12,640 bases of DNA from Dichotomicrobium sp964650735 (GTDB taxonomy: Bacteria; Pseudomonadota; Alphaproteobacteria; Rhizobiales; Rhodomicrobiaceae): contig CAZYUT010000054.1 in assembly GCA_964650735.1 (NCBI GenBank), forward strand, positions 1 through 12,640, written 5' to 3'. Shown piece after piece: positions 1 to 6,991 of this stretch (position 1 is the stretch's first letter; every line of letters begins with the position of its first letter). Both the position numbers and the translations under genes were made by a program. The notes beneath the pieces are model-generated. The model was not told the origin of the DNA. It worked only from the letters and a program-made list of their open reading frames with translations, and did no database searches.

Positions 1-2323
1 CCGTTTGGTAGGCGAGCAGCGCATAAGCCGCCGCGTGGGACTTGTTGAAGCCATAACCCGCGAACTTCGCCACAAGCTCGAAAATGTGCGCGGCCCGCGC
101 CTTCTCCACGCCGCGCTCGACCGCGCCGGAGATGAAGCGCTCGCGCTGCTTGTCCATCTCCGCCTTGATCTTCTTGCCCATGGCGCGGCGCAGCAGGTCG
201 GCTTCGCCCAGGGAGTAGCCCGAAAGCTCCTGCGCGATCTGCATTACCTGCTCCTGATAGATGATGACCCCGTAGGTCTCTTTCAGGATCGGCTCGATCA
301 GCGGATGGAGATAATCCGGCTCCTCGCGGCCATATTTGCGGTTGATGAACGGGTCGATGTTATCCATCGGGCCGGGCCGGTAGAGCGAGACCATCGCGAT
401 GATGTCCTCGAAGCGGTCGGGTTTCAGCTTGCGCAGCGCCTCGCGCATGCCCGTGCTTTCCAGCTGGAACACGCCGACGGTGTCGCCGCGCGCGATCAGT
501 TCGTAAGTCGCAGCGTCTTCAAGCGTCAGCTGATCCAGGTCGAGTTGCGTGCCGGCTTGCTCCACCAGTCGCCGCGCGTTCTCGATCACCGTCAGCGTCT
601 TGAGGCCGAGAAAGTCGAACTTCACCAGCCCCGCCGGCTCGACCCACTTCATGTTGAACTGCGTGACAGGCAGGGCTGAGCGCGGGTCGCGGTACAGCGG
701 CACCAGCTCTTCCAGCGGCCGGTCGCCGATCACGACGCCTGCAGCGTGCGTCGAGGCGTGGCGGTAAAGCCCTTCCAGCCGCTGCGCGATGTCGAGAAGT
801 TGCGCGACGATCTCCTCGCTGTCGCGCGCTTCCTGCAGCTTCGGCTCATCGTCGATCGCCTGCTGCAGCGTCACCGGGTTGGCCGGGTTGTTCGGCACCA
901 GCTTACACAGCCGGTCCACCTGCCCATAAGGCATCTGCAGCACGCGCCCGACATCGCGCAGCACCGCGCGGGCCTGCAGCTTTCCGAAGGTGATGATCTG
1001 CGCGACCCGGTCATGGCCGTATTTGCGCTGGACATAGCCGATCACCTCATCGCGCCGGTCCTGGCAGAAGTCGATGTCGAAGTCCGGCATCGACACGCGT
1101 TCCGGGTTCAGGAAGCGCTCGAACAGCAGGCCGTGGCGCAGCGGATCAAGGTCGGTAATGGTGAGCGCCCACGCCACCGCCGATCCGGCGCCCGAGCCGC
1201 GCCCTGGCCCGACCGGAATGCTCTGCTGCTTTGCCCACTGGATGAAGTCCGCGACGATCAGGAAATAGCCAGAGAAGTTCATCGAGGTGATGACGTGCAG
1301 CTCGTGCTCGAGCCGCGCCTCGTAATCCGCGCGTTCGTGCCCCGGCGCGCAGCCCTGTTTGGCCAGCCGCGCCTCAAGCCCCGCCCAGGCCTGCTCGCGC
1401 AGCGCGGCGTCCTCGGCCGTCTTGCGCGCCTCCGCGCTTCCCGCGCCGTGGCTAGCGAATGCAGGCAGGATCGGCGGGTGCGTGCGCACGCGGAAGGCGC
1501 AGCGCCGCGCGATCTCGACCGTGTTCTCCAGCGCCTCAGGCAGGTCGGAGAACAGGCTGATCATCTCCGCGCGCGTCTTGAAACGGTGCTCCGGCGTCAG
1601 GCGGCGGCGGTCCTCCTCGACGACATAGCGGCCTTCAGCGACGCAGATCAGCGCGTCATGCGCCTCGAAATCCTCTTCGGCGGGGAAGTAGCACTGGTTG
1701 GTCGCGACCAGCGGCAGGTCGTGCGCGTAGGCTAGCTTGACCAGCGACGGCTCCACCGCGCGCTCGCTCGCAAGCCCGTGGCGCTGCAGCTCGACATAGA
1801 GGCGGCCGGGATAGATGGCGGCAAGCCGCTCCAAGAGGCGCTTGGCGCGTCCTTCGTCGCCGTCGCGCAGGGCCGCGTCAACCGGGCCTTCCGGCCCCCC
1901 GGTCAGCGCGATCAGCCCCTCGGCGTGGCGCTCAAGATCGCCCAGCGTGACGAACGGCTCGGTATCCTCGCAGTGGTCGAGATAGGCCGCGCTCGACAGC
2001 TTCATCAGGCTCGTGTAGCCCGTCTCGTCCTTGGCGATCAGCGCGATTGCGCCGTCCGGGCGCAGCGCGGCATCAGGACGCCCGTTGCCGCTCCCGCCGA
2101 AGCTCACCGAAAGGGTGCAGCCGATGATCGGCTGAACGCCCGCGCCGGCCAGCGTCTCGGAAAACTCCAGCGCGCCGAACAGGTTGTTGCGGTCGGTGAT
2201 CGCCAGCGCTGGCTGCGCATCAGCCTGCGCCAGCTCAGCCAGTTTCTTGATCGGCAGCGCGCCTTCGAGCAGCGAATAAGCCGAATGCACGCGCAGATGG
2301 ATGAAGCCGGGTCCGTTCGTCAT
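1..2323 (-). CDS. dnaE: DNA polymerase III subunit alpha (N-terminal part, runs off the window)
   Basis: This is the catalytic subunit of the replicative DNA polymerase. About 774 residues are present, against roughly 1150 in the family; the C-terminal part lies left of the window. The ATG at 2321-2323 gives a family-like start with HLRVHSAYSLLEG at residues 9-21, preceded by a GGGAAG ribosome site. An N-terminal PHP domain is followed by the C-family polymerase core. The motif PDFDIDF carries two catalytic aspartates (D414, D416), and KFDFLGLKTLT carries the third (D570), matching E. coli D401, D403 and D555. The GPGRGSGAGS loop is also visible. The PHP metal site looks degenerate: HLR (R11) and TDRNN (R45) stand where active PHP domains have histidine, as in E. 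coli DnaE, so proofreading by this domain is unlikely (inference). The gene appears to be transcribed on its own, after a repeat-rich gap. Identity is very secure. Confidence 0.98.
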   Translation of the reverse strand, partial: MTNGPGFIHLRVHSAYSLLEGALPIKKLAELAQADAQPALAITDRNNLFGALEFSETLAGAGVQPIIGCTLSVSFGGSGNGRPDAALRPDGAIALIAKDETGYTSLMKLSSAAYLDHCEDTEPFVTLGDLERHAEGLIALTGGPEGPVDAALRDGDEGRAKRLLERLAAIYPGRLYVELQRHGLASERAVEPSLVKLAYAHDLPLVATNQCYFPAEEDFEAHDALICVAEGRYVVEEDRRRLTPEHRFKTRAEMISLFSDLPEALENTVEIARRCAFRVRTHPPILPAFASHGAGSAEARKTAEDAALREQAWAGLEARLAKQGCAPGHERADYEARLEHELHVITSMNFSGYFLIVADFIQWAKQQSIPVGPGRGSGAGSAVAWALTITDLDPLRHGLLFERFLNPERVSMPDFDIDFCQDRRDEVIGYVQRKYGHDRVAQIITFGKLQARAVLRDVGRVLQMPYGQVDRLCKLVPNNPANPVTLQQAIDDEPKLQEARDSEEIVAQLLDIAQRLEGLYRHASTHAAGVVIGDRPLEELVPLYRDPRSALPVTQFNMKWVEPAGLVKFDFLGLKTLTVIENARRLVEQAGTQLDLDQLTLEDAATYELIARGDTVGVFQLESTGMREALRKLKPDRFEDIIAMVSLYRPGPMDNIDPFINRKYGREEPDYLHPLIEPILKETYGVIIYQEQVMQIAQELSGYSLGEADLLRRAMGKKIKAEMDKQRERFISGAVERGVEKARAAHIFELVAKFAGYGFNKSHAAAYALLAYQT

Positions 2324-2366
2324 CGCTTCCCACGATAGCCGTTTCACGGAGCGCATCGATTGGAGA

Positions 2367-2381
2367 CAGCACAGTGTGCTG
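2367..2381. repeat. Short exact inverted repeat upstream of dnaE
   Basis: The sequence cagcaca-g-tgtgctg is an exact 7-1-7 inverted repeat, centred about 50 bases upstream of the dnaE start codon. That position would suit an operator or a hairpin in the dnaE leader. I do not recognise the motif as the site of a known regulator and see no clear promoter around it, so its function is unproven. Confidence 0.35.
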
Positions 2382-2452
2382 CGATTCGCGCAAGCGGCCG
2401 AATCGCTCTCCCAAAGTCATAAAAACCTGTCAGCCGACACAACACTATGCTC

Positions 2453-2548
2453 GTGCCTGCCTGTTCTCGGGCTCGACCCGAGGCACACGGGCATCCATTA
2501 CCGCAAGGTATCAACCTGGTAAGTGGATTGCCGGATCAAATCCGGCAA
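2453..2548. repeat. Composite palindromic intergenic repeat (REP-like)
   Basis: Three inverted repeats lie in tandem between the dioxygenase stop and the dnaE start. The first is ctcggg-ctcga-cccgag (2466-2482), flanked by gtgcct (2453-2458), which can alternatively pair with aggcac (2481-2486). The second is ttacc (2498-2502) with ggtaa (2518-2522), enclosing aggt-atca-acct (2506-2517). The third is an exact 9-3-9 palindrome, ttgccggat-caa-atccggcaa (2528-2548). The phrases gcatcca and tggattgccggatcaaatcc resemble dispersed intergenic repeats common in alphaproteobacteria (family knowledge, not checked here). The element begins just 12 bases beyond the dioxygenase stop, so it could protect or end that transcript, but there is no T-tract for a classical terminator. 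Confidence 0.7.
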
Positions 2549-2560
2549 CGACGAACGTGG

Positions 2561-3232
2561 CTAAGCGAGCACGATGTCGAATTGCCCGGCGACCGCGCCC
2601 GGTTCGACAGCGCCTGCATCCTCAAGCGGCACGATCACGCTGTTGCGCTGGGCCGGATCGGCGATGCTGTTCAGGATGAAGTCCCGCGCGTTGTCTGGCT
2701 CATCGGCGAAATACATCTGGGTGACAAGCGTATCGCCGCCGGGCTGCATGATCTTGAAATGGATATGCGGCGTGCGCCCGGAATAGCCCGCCGGCTTGAT
2801 GGTGCGAAACACATAGCGGCCTTCGCCGTCGGTCTCCACGCGCCCGCGGCCCTGAAAGCCTGCATCGGCCTTGCGCCGGCCCTGCTCATCCCACGGGTGG
2901 TGATAGACGCCGCTGGCGTCGCACTGCCAGATTTCCACGATCGCGCCCGCGACCGGCTGCCCGGCGCGATCCATCACGCGTCCGCGCAAGTGCAGGACTG
3001 TGCCCATCGCCTGTGCACCCTCGCCCTTCACCAGCACAAGGTCGTTGTCGATGTCGCCGAGCCATTCCGGCGGGTAGAATGGCCCCTCGGTCTGTCCTGG
3101 CGTTGGCGTGAGCTTCGGCTCCAGCGCCGCGCGGGCCGGGCCGAACGGCCGGGCCGCCGCCAGCCCGAGCGCCGCGGCGAGACCCGACAGCGCCGTGCGC
3201 CGGCCGATCCAGGGTGTGCGAATGCGGAACAT
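2561..3232 (-). CDS. Secreted intradiol ring-cleavage dioxygenase-like protein
   Basis: A 223-residue protein of the protocatechuate 3,4-dioxygenase/catechol 1,2-dioxygenase superfamily, which cleaves catechol-type rings between the hydroxyls using a non-haem Fe(III). The N-terminus has twin arginines (R11-R12), a hydrophobic stretch and a possible cleavage site after ARA (residues 33-35), so Tat export to the periplasm is likely. TEGPFYPP (48-55) and LRGRVMDRAGQPVAGAIVEIWQ (82-103) are typical of the fold. All four expected iron ligands can be placed: Y110 in GVYHHP, Y150 in GYSGRTPHIHF, H156 and H158. The second Tyr lies only six residues before the first His, as in the short extracytoplasmic branch of the family, so substrate cannot be inferred from the classical enzymes. 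No aromatic-degradation genes lie nearby. The ATG at 3230-3232 has GGAG upstream. The fold is secure; the reaction and substrate are not. Confidence 0.88.
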   Translation of the reverse strand: MFRIRTPWIGRRTALSGLAAALGLAAARPFGPARAALEPKLTPTPGQTEGPFYPPEWLGDIDNDLVLVKGEGAQAMGTVLHLRGRVMDRAGQPVAGAIVEIWQCDASGVYHHPWDEQGRRKADAGFQGRGRVETDGEGRYVFRTIKPAGYSGRTPHIHFKIMQPGGDTLVTQMYFADEPDNARDFILNSIADPAQRNSVIVPLEDAGAVEPGAVAGQFDIVLA

Positions 3233-3247
3233 GTGCCGAAAGCTCCA

Positions 3248-3353
3248 GCGCTAAAGCGCGATCCGAAAAGCGGGAACCGGTTTTCGGAACAAATCGCGCG
3301 TCCAATCAACAATCTGGAGCCGTGTCGCGGTTCAATCAGAACGGATACGGCTC
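3248..3353. repeat. Rhizobial-type palindromic repeat cluster between lolD and the dioxygenase gene
   Basis: Two nested hairpins fill most of the 127-base gap. The first pairs gcgcgat (3256-3262) with atcgcgc (3293-3299) and, inside it, ccgaaaa (3263-3269) with ttttcgg (3281-3287), around a gcgggaaccgg centre. The second pairs gagccgt (3317-3323) with acggctc (3347-3353), and inside it gttc-aatca-gaac (3330-3342). From memory, the phrases gatccgaaaagcgggaaccg and ttctgattgaa are hallmarks of dispersed repeats in Hyphomicrobiales genomes. The cluster starts 15 bases upstream of the dioxygenase start and ends 6 bases past the lolD stop, so any dioxygenase promoter must lie within it or within lolD. 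Confidence 0.72.
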
Positions 3354-3359
3354 TAAAGG

Positions 3360-4088
3360 TTAAACGCCGCCGGACGCAGCCCGCGAACGCGCGGGATCAT
3401 GCTCCAAAAGCTGGCCGTCTTCAAGCTGCACGACCCGGTCCATGCGCCCGGCAAGCTCGAGGTTGTGCGTGGCGATGACCGCGGCCAGCCCGGCCTTGCG
3501 CACGAACTGCAGAAGCTGCTGGAAGACGCGCTCGGCGGTGGGCGGGTCGAGGTTTCCGGTCGGCTCATCCGCGAGCAGCAGCTTCGGCGCGTTGGCCACG
3601 GCGCGGGCGATCGCCACGCGCTGCTGTTCGCCGCCCGAGAGCTCCGCCGGGCGGTGGTCGGCGCGGTCGGCAAGCCCGAAGATCTTCAGGAGATCGCGCG
3701 CCCGCCGCTCGGCCTCGGCGCGGTCGAGTCCGCCAATGCGCTGCGGCAGCACAACATTCTCCAGCGCGGAGAACTCGACCAGCAGATGATGGAACTGATA
3801 GACGAAGCCGACCTCGGTGCGGCGCACGCGGGTGCGCGAGAGATCATCGAGGTCGGCGCATTCCTGCCCGCCAATGACGACCGAGCCGCTGTCAGGGCGC
3901 TCCAGCAGCCCGAGAATCTGCAAAAGCGTTGACTTGCCCGCGCCCGACGGGCCGACCAGCGCCACCGTTTCGCCGGGCCAGATTTCCAGCTCCGCACCGC
4001 GCAACACGTGGATCTCGCGCGGGCCTTGCCGGAAGCAGCGGTGCAGCCCGCTGGCCTTCAACGCCGGTTGTGTTATCCGCTGCTCCAC
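3360..4088 (-). CDS. lolD: Lipoprotein-releasing system ATP-binding protein LolD
   Basis: A 242-residue ABC-transporter ATPase that powers release of outer-membrane-destined lipoproteins from the inner membrane to the carrier LolA. All nucleotide-binding motifs are intact: Walker A GPSGAGKST (46-54), Q-loop Q98 in VYQFHHLL, signature LSGGEQQ (150-156), Walker B LLLADEP (170-176) followed by TGNLD, and the H-loop H208 in ATHN. YQFHHLLVEFSALENV is typical of LolD rather than other MacB-like ATPases. The start is GTG at 4086-4088, six bases after the lolC/E stop, with a modest GAGG site overlapping that stop region, so the two genes are almost certainly co-transcribed and probably translationally coupled. 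The 22 residues before the first strand fit the family length. Confidence 0.95.
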   Translation of the reverse strand: MEQRITQPALKASGLHRCFRQGPREIHVLRGAELEIWPGETVALVGPSGAGKSTLLQILGLLERPDSGSVVIGGQECADLDDLSRTRVRRTEVGFVYQFHHLLVEFSALENVVLPQRIGGLDRAEAERRARDLLKIFGLADRADHRPAELSGGEQQRVAIARAVANAPKLLLADEPTGNLDPPTAERVFQQLLQFVRKAGLAAVIATHNLELAGRMDRVVQLEDGQLLEHDPARSRAASGGV

Positions 4089-4094
4089 GCCGCC

Positions 4095-5363
4095 TCACTC
4101 ATATCGAAGGGCTTCAACCGGATCGAGCCGGGCCGCTCGCCAGGAGGGATAGAGCGTCGCCAGAACCGATAGCGACAGCGCCATGATGACCACGGTCACG
4201 ACCTCCCACAGGTCCATGTCCGCTGGCAGACGCGAGAGGAAATAGACATCCGGCGAGAACAGGTTGGTATTGGTCACATACGCGATGAATTCGCGGATCG
4301 ACTCGATGTTCAGGCAGACCACCACGCCAAGGAGCAGCCCCGCCAGCGTGCCGACAACGCCGATGCTTGCGCCGGTGATGAAGAACACCCGCATGATCGC
4401 CCCGCGCGTTGCGCCCATCGTGCGCAGGATCGCGATACTGCTGCTCTTGTCCTTCACCAGCATGATCAGCCCGGAAATGATGTTAAGCGCCGCGACGAGC
4501 ACGATCAGCGTGAGGATCAGGAACATGACGTTCCGCTCGACCTTGAGCGTGTTGTAGAAGGTCGCATTGCGCTCGCGCCAATCGGACATCACCAGGTTTG
4601 GCGGCAACAAGGAGGCAAGCTCCGGCCGCACCGCGTTGACCGCATCCGGGTGGTCAAGCATCAACTCCAGCGCCGAGACCGATCCTGGGCTGTTGAAGAA
4701 TGCCTGCGCCTGCTCCAGCGGCAGGAAAGCGATCGTCTCGTCGTACTGGCTCATGCCAATTTCGAAGATCGCAGCGACCGGATAGCGCTGGATGCGCGGA
4801 GCGGTTCCGAACGGCGTCTGCGAGCCGCGCGGCGAGACGAGCGTAATGCCGTCACCCACGCGCACATTGAGCGCATTGGCCATCCGGGTGCCGATCACGA
4901 TGCCGCGGCGCTCTTCAAAGCGGTCGAGCGTACCGAAGTAGATATTGCTGCCAACCGCTTCGAGCCTTTTCAAGTCGTCCTCACGGATGCCGCGCACAAT
5001 AACCCCGCGCGCCGTATCCTCCGAGGAAATCATCACCTGCCCCTCAACCAGCGGGATCGCTTCTTGCACCTGCGCGACCGCGCGAAGGCGCTTGGCCACC
5101 TCATCATAATTCTTGAACTCCCCGCCGATCGGACGCACCAGCATGTGGCCGTTCAGTCCGAGAATCTTGTCGAACAGTTCGTTGCGGAACCCGTTCATCA
5201 CCGCCATGACGATGATGAGCGTGGCCACCCCCAGCATGATGCCGATAAAAGAAAACCCGGCGATCACCGAGATGAAGCCTTCCTTGCGTCGCGCGCGAAG
5301 GTAGCGCAGCGCCAGCATCCATTCAAAGCCGGAGAACGGTCCGGTGTCCTTCGCGCGGGCCAT
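4095..5363 (-). CDS. Lipoprotein-releasing system permease (LolC/LolE family)
   Basis: A 422-residue inner-membrane subunit of the ABC complex that extracts mature lipoproteins from the inner membrane. The layout is that of LolC/LolE: a cytoplasmic N-terminus containing LRYLRARRKEGFISVI, a first membrane segment (about 31-56), a large periplasmic domain (about 57-278), three more membrane segments (about 279-303, 326-351 and 386-405), and the family-typical end SWRAARLDPVEALRYE. The ATG at 5361-5363 has a strong AGGGGAG site overlapping the proS stop, nine bases away, so it is co-transcribed with proS. E. coli has separate lolC and lolE flanking lolD. Only one permease gene is present here, as expected in alphaproteobacteria, so a homodimeric LolF-type arrangement is likely (inference). 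I leave the symbol blank because C and E cannot be distinguished. Confidence 0.94.
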   Translation of the reverse strand: MARAKDTGPFSGFEWMLALRYLRARRKEGFISVIAGFSFIGIMLGVATLIIVMAVMNGFRNELFDKILGLNGHMLVRPIGGEFKNYDEVAKRLRAVAQVQEAIPLVEGQVMISSEDTARGVIVRGIREDDLKRLEAVGSNIYFGTLDRFEERRGIVIGTRMANALNVRVGDGITLVSPRGSQTPFGTAPRIQRYPVAAIFEIGMSQYDETIAFLPLEQAQAFFNSPGSVSALELMLDHPDAVNAVRPELASLLPPNLVMSDWRERNATFYNTLKVERNVMFLILTLIVLVAALNIISGLIMLVKDKSSSIAILRTMGATRGAIMRVFFITGASIGVVGTLAGLLLGVVVCLNIESIREFIAYVTNTNLFSPDVYFLSRLPADMDLWEVVTVVIMALSLSVLATLYPSWRAARLDPVEALRYE

Positions 5364-5372
5364 GCGGCTCCC

Positions 5373-6728
5373 CTAATCGATCTGGATCGGACGCGGCGCG
5401 CCAGCCGGGCGCTGCGCGACAAGCATATTGAGCGCCTCGTCCGGGCTCATTGCGATGCGCTCGCCGGTGGCGCGGCGCTTGACCTCGATCTCGCCGGATT
5501 TCAGCCCCTTCGGCCCGACGATGACCTGCCAGGGCAGGCCAAGCAGGTCCATCGTGGCGAACTTCGCGCCGGCGCGCTCGTCGGTGTCGTCATAGAGCAG
5601 GTCAAGCCCCGCGTTGTGCAGCTTGGCGTAGAGATCCTCGCAGGCCGCATCCGTCTGCGCATCGCCCGTCTTCAGGTTGATGAGACCGGCATAGTATGGC
5701 GCAACCGTGTCAGGCCAGACGATGCCCGCCTCGTCATGGCTTGCCTCGATGATCGCGGCGGGCAGGCGCGACACGCCGATCCCGTAGGAGCCGGAATGCA
5801 GCGCGACCAGATCTCCGTCCGGCCCCTGCACCCGGCACTTCATTGGCTCGGAGTATTTCGTGCCGAAATAGAAGATGTGCCCGATCTCAATGCCGCGCGC
5901 GCTCACCTGCCTGTCCTCCGGCACCTCGCGCGCGAACTGGTCGGCGTCGTGCATGTCGCTGGTGGCGGCGTATTTGCTCGTCCACTCATCGACGATAGGG
6001 CTGAGGTCGCCATCGTAATCGACGTCCTTCGGGGCGGGCGTCTCGACAAGATCGCGGTGGCAGAACACTTCGCTCTCGCCGGTCTCCGCAAGGATAATGA
6101 ATTCGTGGCTGAGATCGCCGCCGATGGGGCCGGTTTCCGCCGCCATCGGGATTGCGGTCAGCCCGATCCGCTCGAACGTGCGCAGATACGACACGAACAT
6201 GCGGTTATAGGACTTGCGCGCGTCCTCGGCCGTCAGGTCGAAAGAATAGCCGTCCTTCATCAAGAACTCACGCCCGCGCATCACGCCGAAACGCGGCCGT
6301 ACCTCATCGCGGAACTTCCACTGGATGTGGTAGAGGATGCGCGGCAGATCGCGGTAGGACTTTACGGAATCGCGGAACAGCTCGGTGATCTGCTCTTCGT
6401 TGGTCGGCCCAAACAGCATGTCGCGATCATGCCGATCCTTGATGCGCAGCATCTCCAGACCGTAATCGTCGTAGCGGCCACTCTCGCGCCAGATGTCGGC
6501 GAGTTGGATCGTCGGCATCAACAGTTCAATTGCGCCGGCGCGCTCCTGCTCCTCCCGCACGATCTGCTCGATCTTCTTGAGCGCGCGAAAACCGAACGGC
6601 AGCCAGACATAGATGCCCGCGCTCGCCTGGCGGATCATGCCGGCGCGCAGCATCAGCCGGTGCGAGATGATTTCCGCTTCTTTCGGCTCGTCCCGAAGAA
6701 TTGGCAGGAAATAGCGGCTCAATCTCAT
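5373..6728 (-). CDS. proS: Prolyl-tRNA synthetase, short form without editing insert
   Basis: This 451-residue class II aminoacyl-tRNA synthetase charges tRNA-Pro with proline in the cytoplasm. The start MRLSRYFLPI at ATG 6726-6728 matches the family; an upstream in-frame ATG at 6807-6809 would add 27 atypical residues. Visible parts are the motif 1 region SHRLMLRAGMIRQASAGIY (22-40), GPTNEE (107-112), the motif 2 region WKFRDEVRPRFGVMRGREF (137-155), and motif 3 GSYGIGVSRL (313-322). A C-terminal anticodon-binding domain follows, with DDTDERAGAKF (380-390) and VIVGPKGLKSGEIEVK (402-417). The roughly 180-residue INS editing domain of the E. coli enzyme is absent, as usual in alphaproteobacteria, so clearance of Ala-tRNA-Pro must rely on a separate trans-editing protein (inference). 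It is first in the proS-lolC/E-lolD run, with a leader of roughly 110 bases if the weak promoter candidate at 6845-6873 is right. Confidence 0.97.
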   Translation of the reverse strand: MRLSRYFLPILRDEPKEAEIISHRLMLRAGMIRQASAGIYVWLPFGFRALKKIEQIVREEQERAGAIELLMPTIQLADIWRESGRYDDYGLEMLRIKDRHDRDMLFGPTNEEQITELFRDSVKSYRDLPRILYHIQWKFRDEVRPRFGVMRGREFLMKDGYSFDLTAEDARKSYNRMFVSYLRTFERIGLTAIPMAAETGPIGGDLSHEFIILAETGESEVFCHRDLVETPAPKDVDYDGDLSPIVDEWTSKYAATSDMHDADQFAREVPEDRQVSARGIEIGHIFYFGTKYSEPMKCRVQGPDGDLVALHSGSYGIGVSRLPAAIIEASHDEAGIVWPDTVAPYYAGLINLKTGDAQTDAACEDLYAKLHNAGLDLLYDDTDERAGAKFATMDLLGLPWQVIVGPKGLKSGEIEVKRRATGERIAMSPDEALNMLVAQRPAGAPRPIQID

Positions 6729-6844
6729 GGTGGCGTCCCAAAATGGCAACGGTGAATGGGGGCTCGCGCAGATCTCAGCTCTCCAGCGGGATACCCGACA
6801 ACGCCGCAAAGCGCAATGCCGGCTCCGCCGGACTCACCAGCCTT

Positions 6845-6873
6845 AATTTTTCGAAGCCCGGCTTTGTCTTCAA
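6845..6873 (-). promoter_or_regulatory. Weak candidate proS promoter
   Basis: On the minus strand TTGAAG (6868-6873) and AAAATT (6845-6850) are separated by 17 bases, a plausible but poor sigma-70-type match. It would give a proS leader of roughly 110 bases. It is listed because some promoter must lie upstream of proS and this is the best pair I can see. Confidence 0.2.
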
Positions 6874-6877
6874 CGAA

Positions 6878-6896
6878 TTGCCCATTGAATGGGCAA
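6878..6896. repeat. Exact 19-bp palindrome, possible operator
   Basis: The sequence ttgcccatt-g-aatgggcaa is a perfect 9-1-9 inverted repeat, without mismatch. It lies just upstream of the weak minus-strand promoter candidate for proS and 15 bases from the -35 element of the plus-strand candidate, where a dimeric repressor or activator could act on both. No T-tract follows on either strand, so a terminator is unlikely. I do not recognise the regulator. Confidence 0.5.
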
Positions 6897-6911
6897 CATC
6901 ATCACGAAATG

Positions 6912-6940
6912 ATGACAGGGCGCGCAGGTTGGGCTATGGT
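6912..6940 (+). promoter_or_regulatory. Candidate plus-strand sigma-70-type promoter
   Basis: ATGACA (6912-6917) and TATGGT (6935-6940) are separated by exactly 17 bases and match the TTGACA/TATAAT consensus at five and four of six positions. Transcription would begin near 6947 and run toward the plus-strand terminator at 7148-7175, with no intervening plus-strand gene. Chance matches of this quality are common, so the support comes mainly from the pairing with that terminator. Confidence 0.3.
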
Positions 6941-6991
6941 TGCAACGCGGCGCTGTCGTCGTCCCACCGTACCCCTCAAGGAGCTGATTGC

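Noticed and set aside
746..1735. Plus-strand open frame of 329 codons inside dnaE
   Set aside because: It runs antisense through the polymerase core with unambiguous DnaE motifs; its composition is that of a shadow frame.
2447..3478. Plus-strand open frame of 343 codons across the repeat, the dioxygenase gene and the second repeat
   Set aside because: It crosses two repeat clusters and is antisense to a gene with all four iron ligands; its repeat-encoded phrases are usual in spurious calls.
4650..6755. A 701-codon open frame on the plus strand across lolC/E and proS
   Set aside because: It is antisense to two certain genes, rich in Arg, Ala, Leu and His with no domain, and is a typical by-product of third-position GC bias.
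6729..6809. A 27-residue N-terminal extension of proS from the ATG at 6809
   Set aside because: The added residues (MRRCRVSRWRAEIC...) do not fit the family, whereas MRLSRYFLPI at 6728 does.
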